DNA of 64,000 nt from Bacteroidota bacterium (GCA_016717325.1 JADKFV010000011.1:62001-126000), one strand, 5' to 3'; shown: positions 49,448 through 59,280, counted from the stretch's first letter. Notes: a model not told the origin generated them from the sequence alone. Program-made: numbers and translations.

Positions 49448-49897
49448 ATGAAAAAAACGCACTTTATTATTCTTGTTCTTTGTTACCTGTTTATCACATC
49501 GTGCAGTACCAAAAAAGAGGATGGTAAATTATCGCCCGAAATTGTTAGCAACCCTGCAACGGCAAGCGGTTCGAAAGATGAAAAGGCAATGCCCGAATTT
49601 AAATTTGAAGTAACGCGTCATCACTTTGGGGACATGAAGGAAGGGGAGGTGGTATCATTTTCTTTTCCGTTTAAAAATGTAGGCGAGGCCGATTTGGTGA
49701 TTATGGATGTGGCAACATCTTGTGGTTGCACTTCACCATTCTGGCCAAAGGATCCCATAAAGCCCGGGCAAGAAAGCAAGATAGATGTTACCTTTAACTC
49801 AGCAGGTAAATCGGGCATGGTGAGTAAAACCATTACGGTGTTTACCAATGCGGTACCAAGTTCACGTGTGCTAACTATAAGCGCTGAAGTAAATTAG
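49448..49897 (+). CDS. DUF1573 lipoprotein
   Basis: I prefer the ATG at 49448 (MKKTHFIILV), which gives a clean lipoprotein signal with FITSCSTKK (lipid Cys near residue 19); the ATG at 49424 adds eight polar residues. The C-terminal ~100 residues are a DUF1573 immunoglobulin-like domain with FGDMKEGEVVSFSFPFKNVG and the signature TSCGCTSPFWPKDPIKPGQ, then FNSAGKSG. Function is unknown. It precedes yajC by 27 bp, an order I recall from other Bacteroidota. Confidence 0.85.
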   Translation: MKKTHFIILVLCYLFITSCSTKKEDGKLSPEIVSNPATASGSKDEKAMPEFKFEVTRHHFGDMKEGEVVSFSFPFKNVGEADLVIMDVATSCGCTSPFWPKDPIKPGQESKIDVTFNSAGKSGMVSKTITVFTNAVPSSRVLTISAEVN

Positions 49898-49924
49898 AAA
49901 TAAACTAATTTATATAATTTCAAT

Positions 49925-50263
49925 ATGATGTTTTTGAGTGTTTTAATGCAAGCTGCCGGTGGCAGTTCGGGATGGTCAACTATGGTACTGATGGTAGTAA
50001 TGATAGGCATAATGTATATGTTTATGATTCGTCCACAAACAAAGAAAGCCAACGAAGAAAAAAAGTTTGTCGAGTCGTTGCAAAAAGGGGATAAGGTAGT
50101 AACTATAGGAGGTATACATGGTAAAATTACTGATGTACAGGAAACTACTTTTACATTAGAAATTGATAATAATGTGCGTGTAAAGGTAGAGCGCAAAGCG
50201 GTTTCGGGCGAAGCAACCAAAGCGTTGAACCCTGCACCAGCTGCCGAAGTTGCGAAAAAATAA
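49925..50263 (+). CDS. yajC: Preprotein translocase subunit YajC
   Basis: YajC is a small inner-membrane partner of SecDF. One membrane segment (MVLMVVMIGIMYMFMI) occupies about residues 21-37. It is followed by RPQTKKANEEKKFVESLQKGDKV-type sequence and the signature VVTIGGIHGKI. The end is alanine-rich and basic. At 112 residues it is normal. The first ATG (49925) is followed by a second at 49928; either could be used. Confidence 0.92.
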   Translation: MMFLSVLMQAAGGSSGWSTMVLMVVMIGIMYMFMIRPQTKKANEEKKFVESLQKGDKVVTIGGIHGKITDVQETTFTLEIDNNVRVKVERKAVSGEATKALNPAPAAEVAKK

Positions 50264-50290
50264 TATCCCGAATTTCCCATTCCTGATTGT

Positions 50291-50674
50291 ATGCAAGTCA
50301 ATAAAAAGGCAATTGTTTTTTTTGTTTTTCTGATTGTTGCTTCCATTTTTTGGTTGTTGCATGCATTAAGTGCAACTTATACTTCGCAACTTACGGTGCA
50401 ATTGGTTTACAGAAATTATGTTTATGCCGATGGCGATCCTTCAAACAAAACTGATGTTAACATAGAGATTGAAGGCCGTGGTTACGAAATATTGTTTTTC
50501 AAAAGAAAATATAACAATGGAAAAATTCCTGTCGATGTGCGCGCTATGTTAACTGCAAGCCAAAAATCGAAGGGCGTTATTTCTATTACAAAAATTGTTT
50601 CCGATTATTTTATGCAACAAGGCGACCAAATAAAAATTACCAAAACCGACCCGCAGAATTTTGAGATGGAGTAA
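50291..50674 (+). CDS. Short YbbR-like membrane protein
   Basis: The product has 127 residues: a membrane segment at about 7-26 (AIVFFVFLIVASIFWLLHAL) and then a beta-rich domain with the YbbR-like pattern of paired strands (YTSQLTVQLVYRNYVY, TDVNIEIEGRGYEIL, KIPVDVRAML). It fits the single-domain YbbR-type protein often placed after yajC in Bacteroidota, where coaE usually follows. coaE is absent here; a 515-bp gap and a RhuM gene follow instead. Confidence 0.7.
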   Translation: MQVNKKAIVFFVFLIVASIFWLLHALSATYTSQLTVQLVYRNYVYADGDPSNKTDVNIEIEGRGYEILFFKRKYNNGKIPVDVRAMLTASQKSKGVISITKIVSDYFMQQGDQIKITKTDPQNFEME

Positions 50675-51190
50675 GAGGCAAGTTCATTGCTAATCGATTT
50701 TTATTTAATTTAGTTTGATTATTGTTTTGCAAAAGCTTAAGGAATGCCGTATTTTTTAATATGCGCAAGAGCTATTTTGAAAAATGTGAAAACGAAATCA
50801 CTTTGATTTGAAATTCAAAGTTTACACAAAATTTGATGGCTCATTTTTTGGAATTTGAATTAGCTTGCAATTATTTGAAGGTTCATTTAACATTGCTTCG
50901 CACCACTGAAACAAAATTTATATTAATTGACATTTGAATTTATTTGAATTCTTCATGTGGTACTAAAATAATTTCAAATCACTACTTTGCATTCGCAACA
51001 AAACAGTCAAATAATTTGATATTATATTTTTCACTCCAATGAAAAATGACATTGAACTATTTAGTACCTTGCAATTATCAGGTAATGAAATTCAATAAGG
51101 AAATAGAATTAGGCCATGATTTAATTATTTAAAGAACAACAATTTTTAAACTTCACAGCTGAAAATATTCTCCAATAAAAATTATTAAAT
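50675..51190. other. AT-rich intergenic stretch with no recognised gene
   Basis: About 515 bp of AT-rich sequence with stops in all frames. It contains repeated TTTGAATT(T/A) phrases near 50850-50950. I see no terminator with a clear T-run, no tRNA and no copy of the 102-bp element. It separates the conserved yajC/YbbR genes from an accessory RhuM gene, so it may mark an insertion boundary. Confidence 0.4.
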
Positions 51191-52216
51191 ATGAACACAG
51201 GCGAAATAATAATTTATCAAAACCCCAACGGCAACATCAAAATAGATGTGAGGCTGGAAGAAGAAACCGTGTGGCTTACACAAGCACAAATGGCAGTGCT
51301 TTTTGGCAAAGGAAGGAGCACAGTTGCCGAGCATATTGCTAACGTTTATGAGGAAGGCGAATTACTTCCAAATTCAACTTGTCGGAAATTCCGACAAGTT
51401 CGATTGGAAGGCACGAGGGATGTAGAAAGAGACATTGACCACTACAACCTGGACGTAATTATTTCGGTGGGCTATAGAGTGAAATCACAGCAAGGAACAC
51501 AGTTTCGCATTTGGGCAACACAGCGTTTAAAGGAATATATTATAAAAGGTTTTGCGTTGAATGACGATCGTTTTAAGTCGGGCAATTCGATGAACTATTT
51601 TAATGAGTTGCAAGATCGGATTAGGGAGATAAGAATTTCCGAACGCTTTTTTTATCAGAAAATAAAAGACATCTACACTACCAGTATCGATTACGATAAT
51701 AAGGACGAAAGGACGATTGAATTTTTTAAAGTTGTGCAGAACAAATTGCTTTGGGCGATTAGCGAACAAACCGCAGCCGAATTGGTATATCGCAGAGTGG
51801 ATGCAAGCTTGCCACTATTGGGCATGCAATCGTATGATAAAAAGAATACACAGTCCATTAAAAAAACCGATGTGAGCATTGCCAAAAACTATTTGGATGA
51901 GGATGAAATAAAACTGTTGGGTTTATTGGTTGAGCAATATCTAGCATTTGCCGAAACCATGGCACAACAACGAACTCCCATATACATGGCCGTTTGGATT
52001 AACCGATTGGATGCTATGTTGCAATTGAATGGACGAGAACTATTATCACATGCAGGAAATATAACCCACGAAAAAGCACTGGAAAAATCAACTATTGAAT
52101 TTGAAAATAAAAAATAGCTGAAAAGCAAATTCAAGGAGACAGAATTTAAAGAAATTGAAAGCGATATTGAGAAACTAAAAAAGTTGAAAGGAATTTTGAA
52201 ACTCCAGGAAGAATAA
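51191..52216 (+). CDS. RhuM-family protein with an in-frame TAG near the end
   Basis: RhuM-like proteins are widespread on islands and in prophages; their function is not established. The N-terminus (IIIYQNPNGNIKIDVRLEEETVWLT-like) and QAQMAVLFGKGRSTVAEHI form the conserved helix-turn-helix-like start. YRVKSQQGTQFRIWATQRLKEYIIKGF near residue 96 is the core signature. A TAG at 52115-52117 ends the frame at 308 residues, but 32 further codons in the same frame, predicted helical and charged (KFKETEFKEIESDIEKL), continue to a TAA at 52214-52216. This looks like a nonsense change or a base error in a ~341-residue protein. It stands alone between housekeeping genes. Confidence 0.78.
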
Positions 52217-52253
52217 TTTCATTACACAAAAGAAAAGTCAATTTACAAAATGA

Positions 52254-52985
52254 CTAACGTTGCATTTTATATGTTGCCATTAAAAACCTAAATGAATTTA
52301 AATTGGCTTTTCTACTTTTTCTGGCAGTCACCTTTGTATGTTTTAGCACTTTCGCTTCAACATTAAAAATAATTTCTTCCGATATATTTTTACATTGATC
52401 GCCCACACGCTCCAATTTACGAATAGTTGATATAGCGTATAGTGCGCGTCTTATACTTTCGGGGTTAGCTTTTATAAAATCGGCAACTGTATCTGTTGCT
52501 GCAATATTTATCTCATCGAGCAATTCGTCTTTAAAAAAAACACTGCGTGCAAGAGAAGTGTCTTCGGTTTCGAATGCTTGTTTTGTGGTTTCCAAAATAG
52601 ACAACGATAAATCAAACATTTCTAAAAGGCGTGTGCTTTGCAATAATTCTGCTTGTGGTTCGAGTTTAAGATCGAGCACATAATTTGCAATACCCTCGGC
52701 AATATCGCCAATACGCTCGAGGTTCGAATTTATTTTTAAAGATGCTAACACAAAACGCAAATCGATAGCAACAGGATTGAAAAGCGCAATGGTATTTTCA
52801 CAATCACGATCTATTTTCAACTCGTATGCATTCACTCTTTTTTCGTTAACACGAATTTCACGCGCCAGGTCTTTGTCAAGTTTCATCAATGCTGTTTTCG
52901 ATTTTTGCAATTGATTAAAAACCAGTTCAAACAAATCGCTTAAGCTTTGTTTTATTCCTATTAATTCTTCTTCTAAATGTGTCAT
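52254..52985 (-). CDS. phoU: Phosphate-transport regulator PhoU
   Basis: PhoU links the Pst transporter to the PhoR kinase and limits phosphate uptake. I use the ATG at 52985 (MTHLEEELIGIKQSL); the longer frame begins inside the pstB end. Two PhoU repeats are visible, each with the acidic metal-site pattern (ALMKLDKDLAREI and LARSVFFKDELLDEI, then ERIGDIAEGIANY and ERVGDQCKNISEEI). The 243 residues are close to the usual length. It is the last gene of the pst cluster. Confidence 0.92.
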   Translation of the reverse strand: MTHLEEELIGIKQSLSDLFELVFNQLQKSKTALMKLDKDLAREIRVNEKRVNAYELKIDRDCENTIALFNPVAIDLRFVLASLKINSNLERIGDIAEGIANYVLDLKLEPQAELLQSTRLLEMFDLSLSILETTKQAFETEDTSLARSVFFKDELLDEINIAATDTVADFIKANPESIRRALYAISTIRKLERVGDQCKNISEEIIFNVEAKVLKHTKVTARKSRKANLNSFRFLMATYKMQR

Positions 52986-53023
52986 TTTATTTTTAGTTAA
53001 TTCATAAAAAAATACATTTGGTA

Positions 53024-53830
53024 TCAACCAAATCGTCCGGTTATATAATTTTGTGTACGCACTTCAACAGGATTCGTAAATACATCTTTGGTGGCACCAT
53101 ACTCAACCATTTCTCCCAGATAAAAAAACGCTGTATGATCACTCACACGACTTGCCTGTTGCATATTATGCGTAACAATAAGAATAGTGTATTTTGATTT
53201 CAAATCGTAAATTAACTCTTCAATTTTCGAACTCGATATGGGGTCGAGTGCCGATGAGGGCTCATCCATCAATACCACCGAAGGCTCAATAGCCAGCGCA
53301 CGTGCAATACACAATCGTTGCTGCTGCCCACCCGAAAGTCGCAACGCATTTTTATCCAATTGGTCTTTCACTTCATCCCACAATGCTGCTTGCTTTAACG
53401 AACGCTCTACAGTTTCGTTAATAAATATTTTGTGAGTAATTCCATTTTACGCAAACCATAAGCTACATTTTCGAAAATAGTTTTAGGAAACGGATTAGGT
53501 TTTGAAACACCATTCCTACTTTTCTACGCAACTCATTAACTGCAAATTTTTCGCGTAAATATCTTTTCCATCAATAGCGGCAATGCCTGTATGGCTAAAG
53601 CCTTCAATGTAATCATTCATACGGTTGTATAGCCTCAGAAAGGTAGACTTGCCACAACCCGAAGGGCCAATAAGTGCTGTTACAGTATTTGCATAAGTAG
53701 CGAGGTTGACATTTTTTAAAACGTGAAAATCGCCATAGTAACAATCGAGGTTGCGGGCTTCAATTTTGTAGTTGGTATCACTTACGGTCTTGCCTAAACC
53801 AGATACCTGCATATTTAAATTGTCTTTCAT
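53024..53830 (-). CDS. pstB: Phosphate ABC transporter ATPase PstB (three breaks)
   Basis: PstB powers phosphate import through PstC/PstA. Walker A GPSGCGKST is near residue 55. The ABC signature LSGGQQQRLCIARALA and Walker B VVLMDEPSSALDP lie in the second frame. Between 53440 and 53540 three single-base losses (near 53534, 53499-53502 and 53444-53447, the last two in T4 runs on the plus strand) split the gene. Restoring them gives E-L-R-R-K-V-G-M-V-F-Q-K-P-N-P-F-P-K, the expected Q-loop, then N-V-A-Y-G and 270 codons. Such clustering within 100 bp suggests a poorly called segment. Confidence 0.88.
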
Positions 53831-53851
53831 TTTGGTTGCAAATTAATATTG

Positions 53852-54709
53852 TTACCACCTTACTTGTTTTTGCCATCTGTTGCGCAAATATATTGCTACG
53901 GCATTCATGAGAAATGTTAGCACGAGCAAAACAATTATTGCTGCAGCCGCATTTATAACAAAGCCTTGTTGAGGGCGCGATGTCCAATTGAATATTTGAA
54001 TGGGAAGCACTGTATAAGAATCAAATATGCTCTTAGGTATAAAGGGAACATAAGTTAAAGCACCGGTAACAATTAACGGAGCCGTTTCGCCAATGGCACG
54101 CGACAACGCAAGAATAATACCCGTGAGTATACCTCCAAAAGAACCAGGAATAACACTCATACTGATTGTTTGCCATTTACTCGCGCCTAGTGCATAAGAT
54201 GCCTCACGAATAGTATTGGGAACTGTCTTTATAGCTTCGCGCGTGGACACAATTATGACTGGCAATATAAGTAAAGCAAGCGTTAAACTTCCTGCAAGTA
54301 TACTTTGGCCTAAACCCATGTAGCGCACAAATAATTCTAAGCCCAGTAAACCGTAAATGATGGAAGGGACACCGGCAAGATTGGATATGTTTATTTCGAT
54401 CATGTTAGTCAACCAATTTTTTTTACTGTACTCTTCCAAATAAATACCGGCACCCACACCTACCGGAAACGCAACAAGCAATGTAGTTATAAGTACCCAT
54501 AATGAACCTATCCATGCTGTGTATATGCCGGCTTGCTCGGGCTTGCGCGATGGCAAATTTAAAAGAAAATCTAATCCTAACCGCGCAGCACCTGTGATAC
54601 CTAAAGAAATAATAAGCACCAAAAGCACAAACATGGCAAAACAAGTAAATGAAATTGCGATCCATTTGAAAGTGGAATTAAAAAATGACTTTTTTACCTC
54701 GTTATTCAT
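53852..54709 (-). CDS. pstA: Phosphate ABC transporter permease PstA
   Basis: This inner-membrane permease has six predicted membrane segments in 285 residues. The EAA-like coupling motif is REASYALGASKWQTI near residue 170, followed by GGILTGIILALSRAIGETAPLI. The start overlaps the pstC end by 8 bp, and pstB follows 21 bp later, the standard pstCAB order. The frame is intact. Confidence 0.93.
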   Translation of the reverse strand: MNNEVKKSFFNSTFKWIAISFTCFAMFVLLVLIISLGITGAARLGLDFLLNLPSRKPEQAGIYTAWIGSLWVLITTLLVAFPVGVGAGIYLEEYSKKNWLTNMIEINISNLAGVPSIIYGLLGLELFVRYMGLGQSILAGSLTLALLILPVIIVSTREAIKTVPNTIREASYALGASKWQTISMSVIPGSFGGILTGIILALSRAIGETAPLIVTGALTYVPFIPKSIFDSYTVLPIQIFNWTSRPQQGFVINAAAAIIVLLVLTFLMNAVAIYLRNRWQKQVRW

Positions 54710-55587
54710 ACTGTTGTAAATATTTTTTCTTAATATAAAAACTTATATTATTAAGTATAAACGTAAAAACAAACAAGCTGAAACCGGCAGCAAAAATAGT
54801 TTTGTACTCCAGCGAGCCATGCGGTACATCGCCCATGCTAACCTGTACAATATAGGTAGTTACGGTTTCTATAGGCACCATTGGATTTAATGTGAGGCGT
54901 GGTTGCTGACCTGCAGCAATGGCCACAATCATGGTTTCGCCTATGGCGCGATACTGCCAGCAATACCGATACAATAATGCCTGATGAAGCGGCAGGCACA
55001 ACCACCTTCCATGCAGTTTGCAATGTTGAACTTCCTAATGCATACGCACCATCGCGCAACGATTGTGGCACGGCATACATGGCATCCTCGCTCAGAGAAG
55101 TTATCAATGGTATAATCATTATTCCCATTACCAATCCAGGCGAAAGTGCATTGAAACCCGCAAGGTTGGGAAATATATTCTGTAAGAAAGGCGTGACTAT
55201 GGTAAGTGCAAAAAAACCATACACTACCGTTGGCACAGTAGCCAATAATTCCAATGTTGGTTTTAACCATTGGCGTGTGCGTTTGCTGGCATACTCGCTT
55301 AAATAAATAGCGATGAGTAAACCAAAAGGCAATGCTAAAGCAATGGCAATAAATGTGGTAAGAATGGTTCCGCTCATGAGTGCCATAATGCCAAAGTGCT
55401 TATCTGCAAATAATGGCGTCCACTGTGTATCTGTTAAAAAATCTAAGATGGATACTTCTTCAAAAAATGCAACTATTTCATACATCAATATGGCAATGAT
55501 GCTTACAGTAGTTAATATACTAACTGAGGCGCACAAAAATAGTGCGCCTTCAATTATTTTTTCTTTTATGTTTCTATTAAATATCAA
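54702..55587 (-). CDS. pstC: Phosphate ABC transporter permease PstC (one break)
   Basis: PstC is the second permease subunit. The first membrane segment is at about residues 13-35. The coupling motif is SLRDGAYALGSSTLQTA, followed by the broken stretch LLAVSR / AIGETMIVAIAAG. The frame shifts at 54945-54951; restoring one CG dinucleotide (CGCG to CGCGCG) gives L-L-A-V-S-R-A-I-G-E-T-M and about 296 codons ending at 54702. The pieces are 55587-54838 and its continuation to 54702. Confidence 0.9.
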
Positions 55588-55622
55588 ATATAAAACGTAT
55601 ATGGTTATAGTTATAAACGATG

Positions 55623-56630
55623 TTATTGTGCCGAAATAATATCAACCAATTTCATGCCCACCGTATTTTTGCCCATTATGGCGCTACCTGATTTGCGTGC
55701 AACAAACTTCTGTTTTACCAATGCCATCATATTATCGGGCAATGGCACGTAGCCTACTTCGGCAGCAATTTTATTTGCATTGTTCAAGCAGTATTCAATA
55801 AACATTACAACTTCGGGTCTGCTTAGGGCTTTCATATTTATATACATAAACAATGGACGCGAAAGCGGTTGGTATGTGCCATCTTGCACTGTGGTTATGC
55901 TGGGCAATACGGCTCCATTTCCGTTATCTATGGCCACAAGCTTCAGTTTGTCTTTATTGGTTTCATAATATGCTAAGCCAAAGTATCCCAATGCTAATTT
56001 GTCGCGCGCTATGCCTTGTACCAATACATTATCGTCTTCGCTGGCTGTATAGTCACCTCGGCTGGCCTTGGCCTTACCATTAATAGCTTCTGTAAAATAA
56101 TCATATGTGCCCGATTGTGTGCCCGCACCAAACAGATGCAATTCTTCTTTGGGCCAAGCGCTATTTACATCGCTCCATAATTTCACTTTCCCTTGTGCTT
56201 CTGGCTCCCACATTGTTTTAAGTTCAGATACGGTTATCGTTGATGCAAAAGTATTTTCTGGATGAACAACTATTGCCATGCCATCACTACAAATGGCAAG
56301 TTCAATATACTCAATACCATTAGCCTTGCAGGCAGAATCTTCTGATGCCTTTATAGTACGTGAGGCATTTGAAATATCCAACTCACCACGCGAAAATTTT
56401 TTGAATCCGCCACCTGTGCCCGATTCGCCAACCGTTATTTGAACATCGGTATGTGTAGTTCTAAAATCTTCGGCCAAAGCTTCGCTCAGTGGAAACAATG
56501 TACTTGAACCATCAATACTTATTACTCCTTTGAGTGATTTTGTTTCCGATGATTCTACGGTGTTGGTTTTGCCTCCATTACAAGCTGCAAGAAACAGCAA
56601 GGCGATAAATGCAGTAGTTACTTTTTTCAT
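55623..56630 (-). CDS. pstS: Phosphate-binding lipoprotein PstS
   Basis: PstS captures phosphate in the periplasm for PstCAB. I use the ATG at 56630 (MKKVTTAFIALLFLAAC), which places the lipid cysteine near residue 17; the upstream ATG adds eight residues and abuts the porin stop. Phosphate-binding loops are visible: IDGSSTLFPLSEAL, VGESGTGGGFKKFSRGELDISNASR-like region, and GAGTQSGTYDYF. At 335 residues it is typical. It lies between the porin gene and pstC. Confidence 0.93.
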   Translation of the reverse strand: MKKVTTAFIALLFLAACNGGKTNTVESSETKSLKGVISIDGSSTLFPLSEALAEDFRTTHTDVQITVGESGTGGGFKKFSRGELDISNASRTIKASEDSACKANGIEYIELAICSDGMAIVVHPENTFASTITVSELKTMWEPEAQGKVKLWSDVNSAWPKEELHLFGAGTQSGTYDYFTEAINGKAKASRGDYTASEDDNVLVQGIARDKLALGYFGLAYYETNKDKLKLVAIDNGNGAVLPSITTVQDGTYQPLSRPLFMYINMKALSRPEVVMFIEYCLNNANKIAAEVGYVPLPDNMMALVKQKFVARKSGSAIMGKNTVGMKLVDIISAQ

Positions 56631-56659
56631 TTTTATTATTAATTTATTTTTCAAATTTA

Positions 56660-57874
56660 TTAAAAATTTACTTGCGCTTGTAATCTTAATAAGCGCCCTT
56701 TTTGATGGTTGGTTTGCTTTGCAAAATCTTCATACCTGCGAGATGATACCACATAGGTTGCAACTAACTCAAAGTTGGGCGTAAATTGCCATTCAAATCC
56801 CGATTCTATTTCATTTACTTTATAGCTGCGCGCATCACGCTCATGTTTTTTTCCTCCATCATAATATTGAATACGGGAAAATGGAATTAATACGTGCTTG
56901 CCAAATTTTTGCAAGTACGATAACATGATGTAACCACCTTGCAGGTCTTGTGTTTCTATTGAATCCGAAACGGTATTAAACTCAGGACCTTTGCCTACTG
57001 TATACTCTGCAGTTATACCAAATGGCTTTGGATAAAGCACAAGATGTGCAGCTATTCGTTGATCATCATAGTTGGCGTTCCAAGTTGTTTTTACTCCGGC
57101 ACTTTGTTGGTCTTTGGTAACTACATATCGCCCGGTGTAGGCTTGTACGCCTGGTTCTATTATTTGATTTCCAATTTGAAAAGGATAAGTGATGCTTGTA
57201 ACGTAATGCAAATCTTTGTTGCCATCAGCTTTATTGGCAGTTTGGCCATTATATGCACCAAAACCAAAAACGCCATAATCGCCCGAGCCCTTCAATCCAT
57301 CAGCTACGAGCGAAGAAAAAAGTTTGCGTGTTTTCTGTGGTGCCCAATAAAAAAACAAACCTAAATCGCGCTCGTTAGAAACCGCACTATTCAAAGCATC
57401 ATCACGATCTAACGGCAACCTGTTTTGGCTACTTTGCAAATTCATAAATCCATAAGGAACTTTGCTTTGTCCAATACGAAATCGGAATTCACCCTTTTTG
57501 TCAACTGAAACATCAAAGTATGCATCGCGCAACTGCGCAAAATGTAAGTTGCCTGTGCCTGCATTGCTTGCTAAATCGGGTTGCACATAAAATGATACAT
57601 GATCATTTAGTTTACCAAAAAAAATAATCCGCATACGCCTAATAAACACTCCACCACCATCGCCCCAAGACCTATCGCATGATTCGCATCCAAGCAATGA
57701 GTTGGTTTCCATCAATCTATTGTATCTAATTTGAGAATACCCACGTATACTTACTGATTCATACCAATTCTTTTTAGCTACCACTTGCTTTGTAGTATCT
57801 GTATTTGATTGTGCCTGGGCGTCAATAATAAATGCAAATGTTGCAATTAAAATAATACAAAGAATTTTACGCAT
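56660..57874 (-). CDS. Phosphate-selective porin-like outer-membrane protein
   Basis: A signal peptide covers residues 1-21 (ILIATFAFIIDAQAQ). The remaining ~380 residues form an outer-membrane beta-barrel of the OprO/OprP (porin O/P) family: WYESVSIRGYSQIRYNR at the start, GVFIRRMRIIFFGKLNDHVSFYVQPDL and DAYFDVSVDKKGEFRFRIGQSKVPYG as signature strands, and a terminal RLLRLQAQVNF with a final phenylalanine. Its place directly upstream of pstSCAB-phoU makes phosphate entry across the outer membrane the likely job. Confidence 0.85.
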   Translation of the reverse strand: MRKILCIILIATFAFIIDAQAQSNTDTTKQVVAKKNWYESVSIRGYSQIRYNRLMETNSLLGCESCDRSWGDGGGVFIRRMRIIFFGKLNDHVSFYVQPDLASNAGTGNLHFAQLRDAYFDVSVDKKGEFRFRIGQSKVPYGFMNLQSSQNRLPLDRDDALNSAVSNERDLGLFFYWAPQKTRKLFSSLVADGLKGSGDYGVFGFGAYNGQTANKADGNKDLHYVTSITYPFQIGNQIIEPGVQAYTGRYVVTKDQQSAGVKTTWNANYDDQRIAAHLVLYPKPFGITAEYTVGKGPEFNTVSDSIETQDLQGGYIMLSYLQKFGKHVLIPFSRIQYYDGGKKHERDARSYKVNEIESGFEWQFTPNFELVATYVVSSRRYEDFAKQTNHQKGRLLRLQAQVNF

Positions 57875-57967
57875 AATGATGTTTTTTCAATATTTTTTGT
57901 TGCGCAAAAGTGTACATATGATGCTAATGTTATGTTCGCCTTATGTTATCCAATTGTTATGTAATTG

Positions 57968-58197
57968 TTAAGCTCCTCCATAATATGTAGCTTGCCCTAA
58001 CAAAGCAGCCACCTGAAACTGAGTTTGAACATAAACGGTAACTTTTGCTCTGTTAATCAAATCAATAGCTTGTTGTTGCATTGCTAAGCGTCTTGTTAAA
58101 GTATCGAGGGTGCCTCGGTTTCTTCTTGCGCATGCACAAATGAACTCATTAAAAATGGGAGAACTATATTAATGAATAGTGGATTTGGTTGTATCAT
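57968..58197 (-). CDS. Small exported protein (about 76 aa, one break), tentative
   Basis: The minus strand from the ATG at 58197 reads a signal-peptide-like segment (LFINIVLPFLMSSFVHAQEE). It loses frame near 58113-58116 and, with one base restored in a GG run, continues G-T-L-D-T-L-T-R-R-L-A-M-Q-Q-Q-A-I-D-L-I to a TAA at 57968. The mature part would be about 50 residues, predicted helical, ending in LLGQATYYGGA. No family is recognised. It sits 94 bp upstream of the phosphate porin gene in the same direction. The single-base break resembles others in the window, so a real gene is plausible. Confidence 0.4.
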
Positions 58198-58313
58198 ATT
58201 AATTTATTTTCCGTACAACAAATGAACTATTATCTAAATAATAATATGCTACAGCAATATTACCCAATATTAAAGATGAGATTTATTAACAATGGTTAAT
58301 AAACACATGAACT

Positions 58314-58353
58314 TGAAAAAGGCTTACCAGAAAACAATTTGCAAGCCTTTTCA
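58314..58353 (-). terminator. Terminator downstream of the aquaporin gene
   Basis: The arms GAAAAAGGCTT and AAGCCTTTTC form an imperfect 10-11-bp stem across a 17-base loop. Read on the minus strand, a T-rich tail follows. It lies 138 bp after the aquaporin stop. Confidence 0.5.
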
Positions 58354-58490
58354 AAATATTATTTCCTAAAAGAAAAAATTGATTTTTTGTACTAAACCTG
58401 GTTGCTTTTGTGCCCGCTTTTGAAATTGAATTACAAGTCAAATTAATGGAAACGCGAAAATTATTTTTGGGAAAATAGTGTGGAACAGGC

Positions 58491-59234
58491 TTATGAAAAA
58501 AACTCAATACTTAAAAAAAAAATTGCACAATGAAAAACGACTGACAGGCCTTTCTCCATCAAAAACAAAAAAAGCCTCTTACTGATTGGGATTGTTTTTT
58601 TATTCATAAACAACCAGGAATAGGTAGCAACTATAGCGCCCAAAAACGGAGCGAGCAGGTATACCCAAAGCGATTGAATATGTCCCGAAACAATTGCAGG
58701 CGCTAAACTTCGCACGGGGTTCATTGATGCTCCACAAACAGGTCCTGCAAACATGGCCTCTAACCCTACAGTAGCGCCAATGGCAATTCCCGCCATTAAG
58801 CCAACTTCTTTTGAACCATGAGCCACATGTAAGATCACCAGCATTAAAATGAACATTAGAATTAATTCTAAAATAAAACTTTGCATTTGTGATCCGGCAG
58901 GAAGCGTTGCGCCAAGATTTATGTTTTCGGGAAATAAAAATTTAAGTGTGAAACTTGCTAAAAAAGCACCAAAGGTTTGAGCTACAATATAAGGCAATGT
59001 TTGCTGTGGTTCGAATTTTTTTGCCAGTGTAAAACCTATTGTTACAGCGGGGTTAAAATGCGCCCCCGACTTGTTTCCAAACGTATAAATCATGGCCATT
59101 ACTATTAAGCCAACAGTAGCTGCAATTCCTGCATGGCCAATTACACCATTAGTTTCCTCATTGATTATTATTGCGCCTGTCCCGCAAAAAACAATTGCAA
59201 AAGTTCCGATTAATTCGGCTAAATATTTTTTCAT
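58491..59234 (-). CDS. MIP-family channel (aquaporin Z-like)
   Basis: This six-helix channel passes water or small neutral solutes. The first NPA box is HFNPAVTIGF near residue 63. The second is the variant SMNPVRSLAPA near 186, NPV instead of NPA but with the following selectivity-filter arginine kept. The body of ~215 residues is normal. The last ~30 residues (from FLFLMEKGLSVV) form an extra hydrophobic tail not usual for AqpZ; a frame error after MNKK could produce it. The substrate is not determined, and the NPV change may alter selectivity. Confidence 0.85.
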   Translation of the reverse strand: MKKYLAELIGTFAIVFCGTGAIIINEETNGVIGHAGIAATVGLIVMAMIYTFGNKSGAHFNPAVTIGFTLAKKFEPQQTLPYIVAQTFGAFLASFTLKFLFPENINLGATLPAGSQMQSFILELILMFILMLVILHVAHGSKEVGLMAGIAIGATVGLEAMFAGPVCGASMNPVRSLAPAIVSGHIQSLWVYLLAPFLGAIVATYSWLFMNKKTIPISKRLFLFLMEKGLSVVFHCAIFFLSIEFFS

Positions 59235-59280
59235 TATTGGTTTTAGCTACTGATATTTTGTTGCGAAGCTATGGAGAAAG

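Noticed and set aside
53024..53830. pstB as a true pseudogene
   Set aside because: Walker A, signature and Walker B are intact, the other pst genes and phoU are present, and three single-base losses within 100 bp fit consensus error better than decay.
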